A stretch of 64,000 bases of DNA from Megalobrama amblycephala (Eukaryota; Chordata; Actinopteri; Cypriniformes; Xenocyprididae), in the NCBI RefSeq assembly GCF_018812025.1, contig NC_063052.1, positions 15,268,686 to 15,332,685 on the forward strand, written 5' to 3'. A model generated the notes under the pieces. The model searched no databases and had not been told where the DNA came from. It saw nothing but the letters and a program-made list of their open reading frames with translations. Positions within the stretch are counted from its first letter, which is position 1. The number at the start of each line of letters is the position of its first letter. The position numbers and the translations under genes are program-made. Positions 1-14,520 of this stretch are shown here, piece by piece.

Positions 1-171
1 CAAAAGAACACAAAAACACCATAAAAGTCTTCCATATGACTCCTGTGCTATATACACATGTGATGAGTCTTCTGAAGACATATGATAGCTTTGTGTGAGA
101 AACAATTGTGAATTATTATTATATTTATAATCATTATATTATAAATCACATTCAGTGTGTTGGTAGTCTGA

Positions 172-1575
172 CTTTGAATCAAATCATTCAGAACCAATTC
201 TGGATCTAATCATTCAGACCAATTCTGAATCAAATCAATCAGACCAATTCTGAATCAAATCAATCAGACCAAATCTGAATCAAATCATTCACACTGATTC
301 TGAAATAAATAATTCAAAACCAATTCTGAATCTAATCATTCAGACTGATTCTTAATCAAATCATTCAGACCGATTCTGAATCAAATCAATCAGACCGATT
401 CTGAATAAAATCAATCAGACCAAATCTTAATCAAATCATTCACACTGATTCTGAAATAAATAATTCAGAACCAATTCTGGATCTAATCATTCAGACTGAT
501 TCTGAATCAAATCAATCAGACCGATTCTGAATCAAATCAGTCAGACCAATTCTGAATCAAATAATTCAGACCAATTCTGAATCAAATCAATCAGACCTAT
601 TTTGAATCAAATCATTCAGATCGATTCTGAATCAAATCATTCAGACCGATTCTGAATGAAATCAATCAGACCAAATCTGAATCAAATCAGGACCAATTCT
701 GAATCTAATCATTCAGACCGATTCTAAATTAAATAATTCAGAACCAATTCTGAATCGAATCATTCATATCAATTCTGAATCAAATCATTCAGACCGATTC
801 TGAATCAAATCAATCAGACCAAATCTAAATCAAATCATTCACATCGATTCTGAAATAAATAATTCAGACCAATTCTGAAACAAATTATTTAGACTGATTC
901 TGAATCTAATCATTCAGACCGATTCTGAATCAAATCATTCAGACCGATTAGGAATCAAATCATTCAGACCGATTCTGAATCTAATCATTCAGACCGATTC
1001 TGAATCAAATCATTCAGACCGATTAGGAATCAAATCATTCAGACCGATTCTGAATCTAATCATTCGAACCGATTCTGAATCAAAACATTCAGATTGATTC
1101 TGAATTAAATTGAGTCAGATTCTGAATTAAATCGAGTCGGATTCTGAATTAAATCGAGTCAGATTCTGAATTAAATTGAGTCAGATTCTGAATTAAATTG
1201 AGTCAGATTCTGAATTAAATCGAGTCAGATTCTGAATCAAAACATTCAGATCGATTCTGAATTGAGTCAGATTCTGAATTAAATCGAGTCAGATTCTGAA
1301 TTAAATCATTCAAACCGAATCTGAATTAAATAATTCAGAGCGATTCTGAATCAAATCATTCAGACCGATTCTGAATCAAAACATTCAGATCGATTCTGAA
1401 TTAAATTGAGTCAGATTCTGAATTAAATCGAGTCAGATTCTGAATTAAATCATTCAGAGCGATTCTGAATCAAATCATTCAGACCGATTCTGAATCAAAA
1501 CATTCAGATCGATTCTGAATTAAATTGAGTCAGATTCTGAATCAAATCACTCAGACCGATTCAGAATGGTTCAGA
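172..1575. repeat. 25-bp/22-bp minisatellite array
   Basis: About 1.4 kb of tandem units. The left part repeats a 25-bp unit around CATTCAGACCGATTCTGAAT with scattered substitutions. From about 1096 a shorter 22-bp unit (GATTCTGAATTAAATCGAGT plus two bases) alternates with the longer one. The two unit types share the GATTCTGAAT core, so one probably arose from the other by a small deletion. No open frame of note. Confidence 0.95.
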
Positions 1576-1734
1576 ATGATTCGTTCACAAATATGCCGTC
1601 ACTATAAAACTACTGTATGACTTCAGAGGACTTGGTATATAGTGTTTGAGTTATTTTAAGATAGTGTTATGGTGCTTTTGCATCATTTTTAAAGATTGAA
1701 AGCTTCTGTCTTTAAATTTCTCATGCAGAAAAAC

Positions 1735-1826
1735 AAAAAGAAGGAAAGTCATGCAGGTTTGGAACACCATGAGGGTGAGTAAATGATGACAGAAATTTAA
1801 TTTTTGGTGAACTATCCCTTTAAACT
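1735..1826 (-). repeat. Fragment of TTAAAGGGATAGTTCACC repeat
   Basis: Read on the minus strand it begins TTTAAAGGGATAGTTCACC, then runs through a CTGTCATCATTTACTCACCC stretch to about GCATGACTTTC. This is a very common cyprinid interspersed repeat; only one end is present here. Other pieces lie at 2721-2757, 7577-7640, 10104-10139 and 38656-38925. Superfamily not determined. Confidence 0.75.
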
Positions 1827-2720
1827 TTCCACAGTGTGTCATCCCATGGCGTCCGAGGCGTCTATATGAATGCCGGCATGAGTCTCGGAGGACCCTGATG
1901 GACCCTCCATGGGGACCAGGTTAAAAAGCGACCATCGCGTACTGTGAAACTGAGCCACTGAGAGTCAGCCTCTGTGATACCGCTGTAAATGACAGCACTG
2001 AGGAACCACCGCACAAAAAAAGCCCTGCCACCCCTCTGTTATCCATCTCACATTTTTGATTGCTCCACGCGGGAGGGATGGAGGAGAGAGGGAGGAAAGG
2101 TGAGGGTTTAGACAGTTATTCTGTGAAGGACTGATGATACTTTACCGGAGGGAAAAAGACAAGGAGCGATTATAACAATCGGCCATCCTTTTCTGGGATA
2201 GACGGCTGATTGGGGGTCTTTAGCTCAGGGACCACCACTCAGTCTTTTCAGTAGAAGCTTTGTGAAGACATTAAATGCTCTCAAAAGCTCCTACTGAGGC
2301 TTTTTCTTCCTCCTCCTCCTCCTCTCGTCAATGGCATTCCGCTCTCATGCTGAAGGATTTCTCTCTTAAAGGTCATGTGCCAATGCATTTCCTCGCTTAT
2401 TCATATTTTAGGGAAGAATTCTTAAAAATGAAGTTCCAGATATGAACACCATTATTTGATTGGCATTTGGCATATAGTAAATGCAACTGGCGTGCAAATC
2501 AAAAAGAAAGGATGCCAAGAGACCTGTTGCATTTCCATTTGTTTTGGGAAGGGTTTATACGGAGCTCTGGAGAATTGCACGGTTATACAAACTGAATCTG
2601 TCTACGCTGCTGTGTGAAGGCGGTACAGAGCGAGAGTGACATTTGTGTGATGGTAATTCACTCGGATCTAAAGGGAGTGAATTTAATGGTTCCACTTCCA
2701 CTAATTCCAATACAAACTAG
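1827..2720. other. Unique intronic DNA
   Basis: Single-copy-looking sequence without a convincing frame. A short (TCC)n run lies near 2308-2325. Moderately GC-rich blocks (1840-2240) could be conserved non-coding DNA, but nothing here proves it. Confidence 0.5.
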
Positions 2721-2757
2721 GGTTCGTTCACCTAAAAATTAACATTCTGTCATCATG
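2721..2757 (+). repeat. Short TTCACC-type repeat fragment
   Basis: GGTTCGTTCACCTAAAAATT followed by CTGTCATCATG resembles the end of the TTAAAGGGATAGTTCACC family. Only about 37 bp remain. Confidence 0.5.
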
Positions 2758-2795
2758 AACAAAAGTGTTTCAATGTATTCAGATTATTTAGAATA

Positions 2796-4008
2796 TTAAA
2801 GGGGTCATGAATTGAGAAATCAACTTTTCCTTGAGCTTTTGATATATAAGAGGTCATCGTACTATAAGAATATCCTGTAAGTTTCAGAACTGAAAACTTC
2901 CTTGTTAGTCCAATAAAAGCTTTTATTGACACGAGGCTCAACAAATGACTCATCCTGGAATGTGCCTATCTATAGGTAGGTGAAACTCCGCCTCCACAGA
3001 AGAAATCAACGTCTACTTCATCATTGCAACGTTAGCTCCGCCCACTGGTGTGTTAGTGAGATGAGGAGGAGAGAAGAGCGATTCAGGACTAAAATAACAT
3101 TACCTTTCAAAGGATCCTAATGCAGGAATATGGTTATTTATTTTCAACAATGTGAATGTCTGAGTTGAGCTTTATTTATTTGTATTCGATGCATTTCACT
3201 GTGAATTCTTTGGTAAATCAATCGTATTTCAGCGCAAACAGACTTTTATGATATGGACTCGACAGTAATGCAACAACATGTCAGTAACTGTGTTCATTCT
3301 GATGCCTGATCTGATATTAATGATTCATGTACAGTCAGATGATCTTTGTCTGTGTGTCAGTAAATCAATCCAGTGACTAAACGCTCAACTTCACCTTGTT
3401 TCTCTTAGTAGGATGAAAATAATCCGTTATTTAAACGTTGATTAATTATATATAGAAAACGATCAAAGAACGCTCCCTTTACAATCGCTGGAGCTGTCAA
3501 TCAAACAGCGTGACTGAGTTTGAATCTGGACTCGCGCCAAAACTCTCGTTTTATTCAACAAATCTCTTACATAGCATTTGCATTGTTAGTTATGATGAAA
3601 GCATTCGTTAGTGTGCAGAAATTAAGTTGCAATGATGAGATCACTGCTTTCATGAGCTCAACAACATGTCTGTGATCGACTACATGTTCATCACTGCAAC
3701 CTTTCATGCCACGATCTAAATATAATGCTTTTCACGATTAGTGAACCCTGAGAGCTGTAATAGTAAAAACGTGCTAAAAGTTTTCGAGAGAGTAATACTT
3801 AGCTAATTCATATGCAAAGATGTTATCCAATCACAGCAGTGGGCGTTTACACTGAAGTCTCACAGCAGACACGCCCCTTAAATCAGAGCGTTCAAATAAG
3901 AAGGCTAAAATCAAGGCAGGAAAAATGCCTTTTATTTTTAAATTATGACAATTTTTTAAGTAAAACGCATACTAACATTATAAGTGCACCCCAGAAAACA
4001 TTATAAAA
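2796..4008 (+). mobile_element. TTAAAGGGGTCATGA miniature transposon, copy 1
   Basis: Begins TTAAAGGGGTCATGAATTGA and is colinear, in opposite orientation, with the element at 13681-14520. Shared blocks include the GAGGTCATC, ATCAGATCAGGCAT-type and CAGACACGCCCCTTAA segments. This copy is longer (about 1.2 kb) and has extra internal sequence at about 2900-3250. Its right end stops at the CCCAGAAAACATTATAAAA block and lacks the last roughly 35 bp found in the other copy. No transposase frame, so non-autonomous. Confidence 0.8.
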
Positions 4009-5190
4009 TGTTATTAGCGACACCGGTGGCCGATAAGTGAACTGCAGCCAGAGACTGAACGTGATTCAATGCCCTGAAATCTCACGGCGAAGTCCTTTTT
4101 TGTTCTTTGCTTAGAAGTAAAAAGAAGTTGGAAATACCTTTGCAGAGATAAACTGTTAACGAACATCCCGACTCTGATGCATACATTGCATATTTAATTC
4201 ATTCTGCATCTGTGGAAGAATGCAGGCTATTAATGGAAATTAAAACACTGTATCTTTTCCCTCCTAATGGGAGGAATTCACTCCTGCAAAGCTTGATTTT
4301 ATCACACAGGGCAGGTTTGCCTCTTCAACCCCCTGAGGAACAAACATTCATAATTAAGGTCATGTCAGAATCGTTTCGCTCATATATTCCTCTTTTAATT
4401 GTGTTTCTAAGAGGGGGTCGGATCAAAGGACTTGCTGGTTTCAGACTCCTGTTCTTTCAATCTCTCTAATTGTTTGGACTATTTAAGCAGAGACTGAGAA
4501 AGCAAACAGCAGCTGCAGAATCGCTCCACACTCGGCCCTCCCTTTCCACACGCTTTTCCCGTAAAAGCACACATCATATTGACAAAGACACCAATCGATG
4601 TTACTACGCTGTATCTTTACATGAATTCCTTTGAAGCTGTAATTATAACACTGGTCTTCTTCTGTTTGTTCCTCCATTCCCCTGCTGACGGTGTGGAGAT
4701 ATTAGTAGCTCTTATGCTTTGTGTGCATGAAAAGAAGTAAAATCAGGAGCAGCAGGCTCTATCATCACTCTTCAGAGGACGATTCCTAAACATCAAGCTT
4801 TTTCCTGCTGATGGTAAAGATACACGGATATGACACACCGCTCCTCGTCTGCTGATCAAATCAGCAATAGCGTTCCTCAACCCCGGCCCTCTGAAATTGG
4901 AACGCACACGCGTCGCTTCGACGCAATTCAGAGTGATTTATTACCTCTTATAACTTTCATGTGAGACTTCATGAAAAGCTCAGCTGTCTTACATTTTTTA
5001 TTGTTCTGACAGCATTTATCAGTCGAGGCGAGGCAGATCAGAGGGAGAGAGAAAGAGGAATCGATTGCGCCTGCATTTGATCCTTGTAACCTTGGTTACT
5101 GCACACAGGCGTGAGGGCAAGCGTGCGCACATACGCCAACATACATGCAGCCTACGGCAGTTTCCATGCATGTATATATATATATCAATT
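4009..5190. other. Unique intronic DNA
   Basis: No supported gene. The open frames at 4212-4469 and 4483-4677 have no recognisable domain and no splice support. A short TATATATATATA run lies near 5173-5184. Probably ordinary intron. Confidence 0.5.
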
Positions 5191-5194
5191 GATA

Positions 5195-5430
5195 ATCATC
5201 ATAAATGTTTCTTAAGTAGCAAATCAGCATATTAGAATGATTTCTGAAGGATCATGTGACACTGAAGACTGGAGTAATGATGCTGAAAATTCAGCTTTGA
5301 TCACAAGAATAAATTACACTTTACTATATATTTCAAGTTATTTCAAATTGTAATAATATTTCATAATTTTTACTGTATTGCTGATCAAACCATTGCAGCC
5401 TTAATGAGCATAAGAGAGTTCTTTCAAGAA
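5195..5430 (+). repeat. Arm of a fold-back repeat (GATTTCTGAAGGATCATGTG family)
   Basis: Contains GATTTCTGAAGGATCATGTG, then ACTGAAGACTGGAGTAATGA, GCTGAAAATTCAGCTTTGAT and a long A/T stretch. The same sequence occurs at 21371-21520 and 36476-36640 (minus orientation) and in both arms of the fold-back element at 56926-57578. It is therefore a dispersed single arm of that element. Confidence 0.85.
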
Positions 5431-6614
5431 AATACAGAAATTATGAACACAATGTGCATGTTTTATTGGTGAAAATGTTCTTTTGTAAAAACATTTTTAA
5501 ACATTTTTTGAACTTATTTTCCGGAAAGTAAGTTGCACCTGATGCAATCTCACGGGAAAAGGTGGTGGCGTTTTTGTATGAATTCCTTCGTACAAAATGC
5601 ATGATTTTTAAAATAAACCCACCACTAAGATAATATGAAAATGTATGCGTGACAAATTTGTACAAATTAGCCACCAATTAAGCAATACGTCAATTAGTCA
5701 CGAATTGCAGTGAGATTGTGTTATGCACCGTTGTTGAGAGATAAAAATATACAGATAAATTGCATCAGTATATTTTATTAGGCTATTGCATAAAAAAAAT
5801 TATGTAAAATACCGGTACGAACAAAATGTTTACAATCATTCTAAACATGTAGGTTACCCTCGCTCCACAACAAATCCTTTGAAATTAATGGTAGCCTTAT
5901 ATAAATATAAAATATATAAGTGGTCTATAAAAGAAATTATAAAGCTTAAACGAATTTATTGACCCGTTATTGGGCTTCTCTCTTATTTGGCACGAATCCA
6001 AATGTTTCCATGTTCGCATGTATTTGGATGCTAAACTATGTACACTTTATACTTCACTCGTGCCTCAATATCCAGACACGTTTCAGAATAAAAAAGGCGA
6101 CAAATATGGTAGCCTAGCGAATCTTTATACGGACCCACTGGCGACAGGTCAAGGACCCCACTTCGAGAACCGCTGATTTACAGTAAGTGAGACTTTATAA
6201 AAACGAGAAAGAGATCTTTATGGGTTTGAAACAGAAACTTGGCCTGAATGGAGTATTACAGGAGATGTCAACAGCGCTTCATTAAGCTGTGAAATTTGTC
6301 TTTTCAGCAAAAAAATAAATCTGCTTAGATTCAGTGCAGATTAGATGGATGTGTTTATTGTTTTGACAAACATGAAAACGCTGCTTGCAGCACAGCACCA
6401 AAATAACACTCTGCTATTTTTAAGCCAATGCATAATGAAGTTCATGCAGCAAAACACACTTGAGACACACTTTAGCCTGATTTTGGTTTCCTGCAGAGGC
6501 TAGATAGATTTTAATATAAAAAAATACTGTTGCTGCTAACATATTTCATTTTTGTTGGTTTTGCGTCCCGAAAGCCAGACAACTGTTGCTTTGAGAACAT
6601 AAAGGGAGGAGAAG
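5431..6614. other. Unique AT-rich intronic DNA
   Basis: No supported gene. Open frames at 5441-5677 (minus) and 5970-6176 (plus) have no recognisable domain. I see no RNA gene. Confidence 0.5.
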
Positions 6615-7080
6615 ACAATCATGACATAGACTGTATAAAACATGGACGTAGTGTCCGTGACGTCACCCGTAGGTTTCTGAAGAGCATTTCTGAAGCCCAA
6701 AGTGGGCGGAGCCACTCCTGGATAACCGAAAATGGGCAAAGAGGCGGGACGTGGGTGGAGCTAACAGACAGCACACAAATAGCTAGTAGTGACAGCAGCT
6801 GCAATCCACCTGTCACTCAAGTGACCACGCCCTTAATTATGCAGAACTTTAAGGCTTAATATAATTTAAATGCATGAGTTATAAAATAATTCACCCGCCT
6901 CAGAGTTGTCAAAATTAGCCATTTAGACCAAACCACTTTTTGCACCAGGCTGTAAACATTTTTTTTTCTGCTGTAAAGTTGGGCATTTTAACATGGGATT
7001 GACTCCCTTTTGGAGCCTGTCTCTAGTGGCCAGTCGATGAATTGCAGTTTAAGTCACTTCTGTGTTGGATTCAAAAGAGA
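6615..7080 (+). repeat. Interspersed repeat (GACATAGACTGTATAAAACA family)
   Basis: Starts near GACATAGACTGTATAAAACA, runs through ACGTAGTGTCCGTGACGTCA and GGGCGGAGCC, and ends near CTGTCTCTAGTGGCCAGTCG. The layout matches a repeat I recognise from cyprinid genomes. Class unknown; open frames inside on both strands are incidental. Confidence 0.6.
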
Positions 7081-7576
7081 GACCGCTTGCTTCATAACTA
7101 TTTGTTCTCCATTAGTCTCTCATGGGCTGTTTCTGAGCAGGTGTGTGAGAGAACCTTCAGTTCACCTTCACGAAACTCACTAAATTTAATCTTGAATCTC
7201 TGGCAATGTACACACTGAGCGGTCCGGACACCTTAAAATTACCCATTACCCATCTGTGCCACCCCAGCGGTCTCTCCGGGGAGCCGCCAGCAGCAGATGC
7301 AGTGTAAAACTGTAGAGGAAGCAGGAGAGATTTTGCCTGAAGTCTGTATTTCTAATTCAGGGACCTCACTGAGGGAATCTGACTCCAGATCAGCAGTCCT
7401 GCGTCAAACCTCTTTCTGTATCGGAGACCCTTGGCCTCCATTTGGTGTGTACAAAGACGAGTAGCTCTTGTTAGAGAATGATCTGCCCTGCGCTCTCGAC
7501 CTGCTCATGAATCAACCCATCAGAAGAGCTGCTTTCATTTGCTTGTGTGAAAACGGTCCTGCTGAAAATTTCACAC
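7081..7576. other. Unique intronic DNA
   Basis: Moderately GC-rich unique sequence with no supported gene or RNA. The frame at 7468-7701 runs into a repeat fragment and is not a gene. Confidence 0.5.
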
Positions 7577-7640
7577 TTAAAGGGATAGTTCAGCCAAAAA
7601 TGAAAATGCTGTCATCATTTCGTCACCTGTTCACTTTTAG
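7577..7640 (+). repeat. Fragment of TTAAAGGGATAGTTCACC repeat
   Basis: TTAAAGGGATAGTTCAGCC followed by AAAAATGAAAATGCTGTCAT: one end of the dispersed family, with the rest missing. Confidence 0.8.
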
Positions 7641-7929
7641 GGGAACTATGCCTTTGCGTTATCTGGTGAACAATGAAATGATAGAAAACTTTACTTCATA
7701 AAGATATTCACAGCAGATGGGAAGTTTCAAGCTGGTTTACATATGCATTTTGTCAAGAGTCTGGGCTTGTCAAACATTGTGATATCAAGGTCCCTCAAAT
7801 ATGATGAGATCCTTATGACAAGTGACCATCCTGCACTGTAACAAAGGCAGCGGACAGGGAGACATATAGCTGAATTCAATATTATATATTTGGCATAAAA
7901 TAAAATAATAAAATAAAAGTAAAAAAATT

Positions 7930-9660
<1,731 letters not shown>

Positions 9661-10320
9661 CAAAAAAATTGGTAATTTTTTTTTCCAAAATTAGACAATT
9701 GTTTTTATATCGTCCTTGTATAAATCAAATAAAGTAAATTGTTAAAATATTATCTGGATTTTTTTCTTCAAATGACAGCTTGTGTGAAATTTCTCTTTTC
9801 TGTTTTTCCATAAAACTATATGTAAATTATGTGTCATGCAACCCTACTTTAATGCAACTGGAAACTGCATTGCTTCTGTATTTGAGGCTCAGTGGAAAGA
9901 CTTCATTGGTCAGTTTGGTTACACTGGCAGAAGCGTTAGACCTGATAATGGACATGGAAGCCCTAGTAAAGAATCTGATCCTCTTAGTTCAGAAGGTGCT
10001 GACATCTTAGGATTAAACCCATGAAGATTTGAATCCCATGAACTGTGAAAACACCACAACAAACTAATGTGGTGCGCACTTTCCTCAAATAAACCACACT
10101 GAAATCTTAAAGGAACAGTTCATCCAAAATTAAATCTACTGTTTTATTAAAAATGGCCCATATGAAGAGTACCAGTACAGACAGTTTTATAAAGAACATA
10201 AAAATTATAATCCTCACTTTCTGAAATGAATGAATGAGGTACTGGTATAAAATAAAATAAAATACATAAATATAATATTTAAAAAATACACCTCTATTTT
10301 TACATTTATTTTATTTCATT
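9661..10320. other. Mostly unique DNA with a small open frame
   Basis: A 62-codon plus-strand frame at 9836-10024 starts with ATG (MQPYFNATGN...) and ends in TGA, but has no recognised domain. Another frame overlaps it on the same strand, so coding is unsupported. A TTAAAGGAACAGTTCATCC fragment lies at 10104-10139. The right end is A/T-rich. Confidence 0.4.
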
Positions 10321-10980
10321 TTAAAAGAACATTTGGTGATACAGTGTGACCAAACAAAAACATTCATCCACATAACAGTGTAAGAAAAACAGCAATAAAA
10401 CTGAAATCCCGTGAAAACTTCCATAAAGCATCCAATAATACAGCAGGAGGACTATCCTGCTGTCTTTAACTTGAGTCTGTCGCCGTTTTATGTCAGCAAT
10501 AAATCCGTAAGCAGTGTATCTCAGTGCCGGCAGGCCGAGCGCATCCACACACTGTACTGTTAGAATATGAGATCTCTTACTGACATTCTTTTTCAATAAG
10601 GCAGCGCTAATACAATTTTTTTTGGGGGGGGGGTCACTTTTTTGTGAAATTCTGCCTCTGACAGGTGGGCCTATCAGCTGAAATGGCAGGGGATCTGGGC
10701 CCAATATCTTTGTCAGATGCATTGTAATTGTGAGGGGCAGTGCGGATGAACCGGCTGCTCGGGATATTGCTTTGTATTTCCCCAGAGCCCCTGTCGCCTC
10801 CTCTAGTCTTTCACTACATCTCTCCCTGGTTCTGTGTGTGATGAGACGAAGAGAGAGAGCAGGGAACAAGTAGGACAGGCTCACATACTCATTTGTTTGG
10901 CTGAAAACAAGGGATATGTATATTTCTGAAAGAGCTCTGCTGAAAAGAGCAGCTTAACAGAACAGCCATGTTGTTCAGGT
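10321..10980 (-). other. 187-codon open frame over a GC-richer block, probably non-coding
   Basis: The minus-strand frame at 10321-10884 is the longest in the window outside tandem repeats. It has no recognisable domain, ends in a hydrophobic stretch, and crosses a homopolymer G run near 10624-10632 that would easily shift frame. The core at about 10650-10800 is GC-richer than its surroundings and unique-looking, including a TCAGATGCATTGTAATTGTG stretch, which could equally be conserved non-coding DNA. I do not assign a function. Confidence 0.3.
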
Positions 10981-11244
10981 TATCTAGTGAAGCTGGTCAA
11001 GATGGTCTTCATAACCCGTCTATATTTCTATTCATCTCAATCTGACATCTTTGCTAATGGGCACTCAGTGCCACATACAGGGTTGTCTGAGTCTAATTGT
11101 CACCTAATTACTGCAGGAAAAAGACGTCAAGAAAACACTGATGGCACCACAAACCCTCACAACCCTAAACATTTTACTATATAAACAGTCAATTCTCACT
11201 TTCTTGAAAGAATGAATGAATGAATGGTGTAGTTACTAGTAGAG

Positions 11245-13660
11245 CATCTAAAATAGTACAGTAGGATAGAATATAATAATAAAATAAAAGAGTAGAATAG
11301 AATAATAACATAAAAGAGTAGAATAGAATATAATAAAAATAAAGTATTGTAGTAGAGTAGAATAGAATAATAAAATAAAAAGAGAGTAGAACAGAAAAGA
11401 ATAAAAATAGAGTAGTGTAGTAAAGTAGAATGGATGTAGAATAGAATAAAAATAGAGTATAGCAGTAGAGTAGAATAGAATAAAAATAGAGTAGTGTAGA
11501 AGAGTAGAATAGAATAATAAAATAAAAAGATAGAGTAGAACAGAATAGAATAAAAATAGAGTAGTGTAGTAGAGTACTAGAGCAGAGTACAATAGAATAA
11601 AAAAGAGTAGTGTAGTAGAGTAGAATAGAATAAAATAGAATAAAAATAAAATAAAAAAATAAAACAGAGTAGAATAGAATAAAAATAGAGTAGTAGAGTA
11701 AAGTATAGTAGAATAGAATAAAAAGGTATAGTAGAGCAGAATAGAATAAAATATGGAGTAGAGTAGAATAGAATAAAAATGGAGTATAGCAGTAGAGTAG
11801 AATAGAATAGAATTATAAAATAAAACAGAGTAGAATAGAATAAAGATAGAGTAGAGTAGTAGAGTAGAGTGGAAGTAGAATAGAATAAAAATAGAGTATA
11901 GCAGTGGAATAGAATAGAATAAAATAAACTAGAGTACAATAAAATAAAAGAGTAGAGTAGTAGAGTAGAACAACAAAATAATAACATAAAATAGAGTAGA
12001 ATAGAATAAAAAATAAAAATAAAGTAGAATAGAATAAAATAAAATAAAGTAGAGTAGAATAGAATAAAAAAAGAGTATAGTAGAGTAGAATAGAATAAAA
12101 AATGGAGTAGAGCAGAATAGAACAGAATAAAAATAGAGTAGAGTAGTAGAGTAGAATGGAATAAAATAGAGTAGAGTACAATAAAATAAAAGAGTAGTGT
12201 AGTAGAGTAGAACAATAAAATAAAATAATAACAAAAGAGTAGAATAGAATATAAAATAATAAAATAAACTAGAGCAGTGTACAATAAAATAAAAAAGAGT
12301 ATAGTAGAGTAGTATGGAATAAAATAGAATAAAAATAAAATAAATAAAAAATAGAGTAGAATAGAATAAAAGAGAGTAGTAGAGTATAGTAGAATAGAAT
12401 AAAAAAGTATAGTAGAGTAGAATAGAATAAAACATGGAGTAGAGTAGAATAGAATAAAAATAGAGTATAGCAGTAGAGTAGAATAGAATTATAAAATAAA
12501 ACAGTAGAATAGAATAGAATAAAGATAGAGTAGAGTAGTAGAGTAGAGTGGAAGTAGAATAGAATAAAAATAGAGTATAGCAGTGGAGTAGAATAGAATA
12601 AAATAAACTAGAGTAGAGTACAATAAAATAAAAGAGTAGAGTAGTAGAGTAGAACAACAAAATAAAATAATAACATAAAATAGAGTAGAACAGAATAAAA
12701 AATAAAAATAAAGTAGAATAGAATAAAATAAAATAGAGTAGAATAGAATAAAAAGAGTAGAGTAGAGTAGAATAGAATAAAAAATGGAGTAGAGTAGAAT
12801 AGAACAGAATAAAAATAGTGTAGAGTAGTAGATTAGAATAGAATAAAATAAACTAGAGTAGAGTACAATAAAATAAAAGAGTAGAGTAGTAGAGTAGAAC
12901 AATAAAATAAAATAATAACAAAAGAGTAGAATAGAATAAAAATAAAAATAAAGTAGAATAGAATAAAATAATAAAATAAACTAGAGCAGTGTTCAATAAA
13001 ATAAAGAGTAGAGTAGAGGGTAGAATAGAATAAAATAGAATAAAAATAAAACAAAAAAAATAAAATAGAGTAGAATAGAATAAAAAGAGAGTAGTAAAGT
13101 ATAGTAGAATAGAATAAAAAAGTATAGTAGAGCAGAATAGAATAAAACATGGAGTAGAATAGAATTAAAAGTATAGTATAGCAGTACAGTAGAATAGAAT
13201 AGAATTATAACATAAAACAGTAGAATAGAATAGAATAGAATAGAATAAAGATAGAGTAGAGTAGTAGAGTAGAGTGGAAGTAGAATAGAATAAAATAGAG
13301 TATAGCAGTGGAGTAGAATAGAATAAAATAAAATAAACTAGAGTACAATAAAATAAAAAAGAGTAGAGTAGTAGAGTAGAACAACAAAATAAAATAATAA
13401 AATAAAATAGAGTAGAATAGAATAAAAAATAAAAATAAAGTAGAATAGAATAAAATAAAATAGAGTAGAACAGAATAAAAAAAGAGTATAGTAGAGTAGA
13501 ATAGAATAAAAAATGGAGTAGAATAGAATAAAAATAGAGTAGAGTAGTAGAGTAGAATAGAATAAAATAAAAAATAAAGAATAAAATCAAATCAAATAGA
13601 AAAAAACTAAAATAAAATAAAATAAAAAATAAAAAATAAAATAAAACAAAATAATATTCT
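11245..13660. repeat. G/A/T-rich minisatellite with ~700-bp higher-order repeats
   Basis: About 2.4 kb built from TAGAGTAGAATAGAATAAAA-like words with almost no C on the plus strand. Superimposed is a long period: the marker GTGGAAGTAGAATAG recurs at about 11870, 12549 and 13275 (spacing about 680 and 725 bp). The same order of sub-blocks follows each time (GCAGTGGAGTAG, ACTAGAGTACAATAAAAT, GAACAACAAAATAA). The minus-strand frames full of LFYSILLYF are translations of the repeat. Confidence 0.95.
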
Positions 13661-13680
13661 TCATGTTACTTTACAGATCC

Positions 13681-14520
13681 TTAAAGGGGTCATGAACTGC
13701 ATTGGTTTATTGTTTTATAATGTTTTCTGGAGTGCACTTATAATGTTAGTATGATTTTTACATCAAAAATTGTCATAATTCATGAATAAAAGGCATTTTT
13801 CCTACCGTGATTTTAGCCTCTGGTTTGAACGCTCTGTTTTAAGGGGCGTGTCTGCTGTGAGACTTCAGTGTAAACGCCCACTGCTGTGATTGGCTGACAT
13901 CTTTGCATATGAAAATATCCAAGTATTACTCTCTCTTTTAGCGCGTTTTTACTATTACAGCTCTAAGGTTAACTAATCGTGAACAGTGTTGCATTATGTT
14001 TAGATCGTGGCATGAAAGGTTGCAGTAATGAACATGTAGTCGATCACAGACATGTTGTTGAGCTCATGAAAGCAGTGATCTCGTCATTGAAACTCAATTT
14101 CTGCACACTAACAAATGCTTTCATCTTCACTAACAGTGCAAACGCGATATAACCAAAAGATTTGTTGAATAAAACAGGAGTTTTGCGCATCAGTCACGAT
14201 AAACTCGCGCTGTTTGATTGACAGCTTCAGCTCGCGCTGCTCCAAAGATTACAAAGGGGGCTTTCTTTGAGCTTTCTTTATATAATTTAATCACCGTCAA
14301 ATAACAGACTATTTTCATCCTACTAAGAGAAACAAGGTGAAGTTGAGCGTTTAGTCACTGGATTGATTTACTGACACACAGACAAAGATCATCTGACTGT
14401 ACATGAATCATTAATATCAGATCAGGCATTAAAACTTACAGGATATTCTTAAAGTATGATGACCTCTTATATGTCAAAAGCTCAAGGAAAATTTGATTTC
14501 TCATGTCATGACCCCTTTAA
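13681..14520 (-). mobile_element. TTAAAGGGGTCATGA miniature transposon, copy 2 (complete ends)
   Basis: Begins TTAAAGGGGTCATGAACTGC and ends TCATGACCCCTTTAA, so both terminal inverted repeats and a TTAA on each side are present (840 bp). It is inverted relative to 2796-4008. No transposase frame. TTAA at both borders fits a TTAA target site, or a 3-bp TTA site as in PIF/Harbinger; sequence alone does not settle this. Confidence 0.85.

Noticed and set aside
6530..6859. 109-codon plus-strand frame
   Set aside because: Lies across the border of an interspersed repeat with frames open on both strands; no domain.
10321..10884. 187-codon frame as a novel gene
   Set aside because: Passes through a G homopolymer, lacks domains and splice support; kept only as a low-confidence open frame.
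11248..13590. Minus-strand frames up to 243 codons rich in LFYSILLYF
   Set aside because: Translation of the TAGAATAGAATAAAA minisatellite; all frames look alike and no start, domain or splice context supports a gene.
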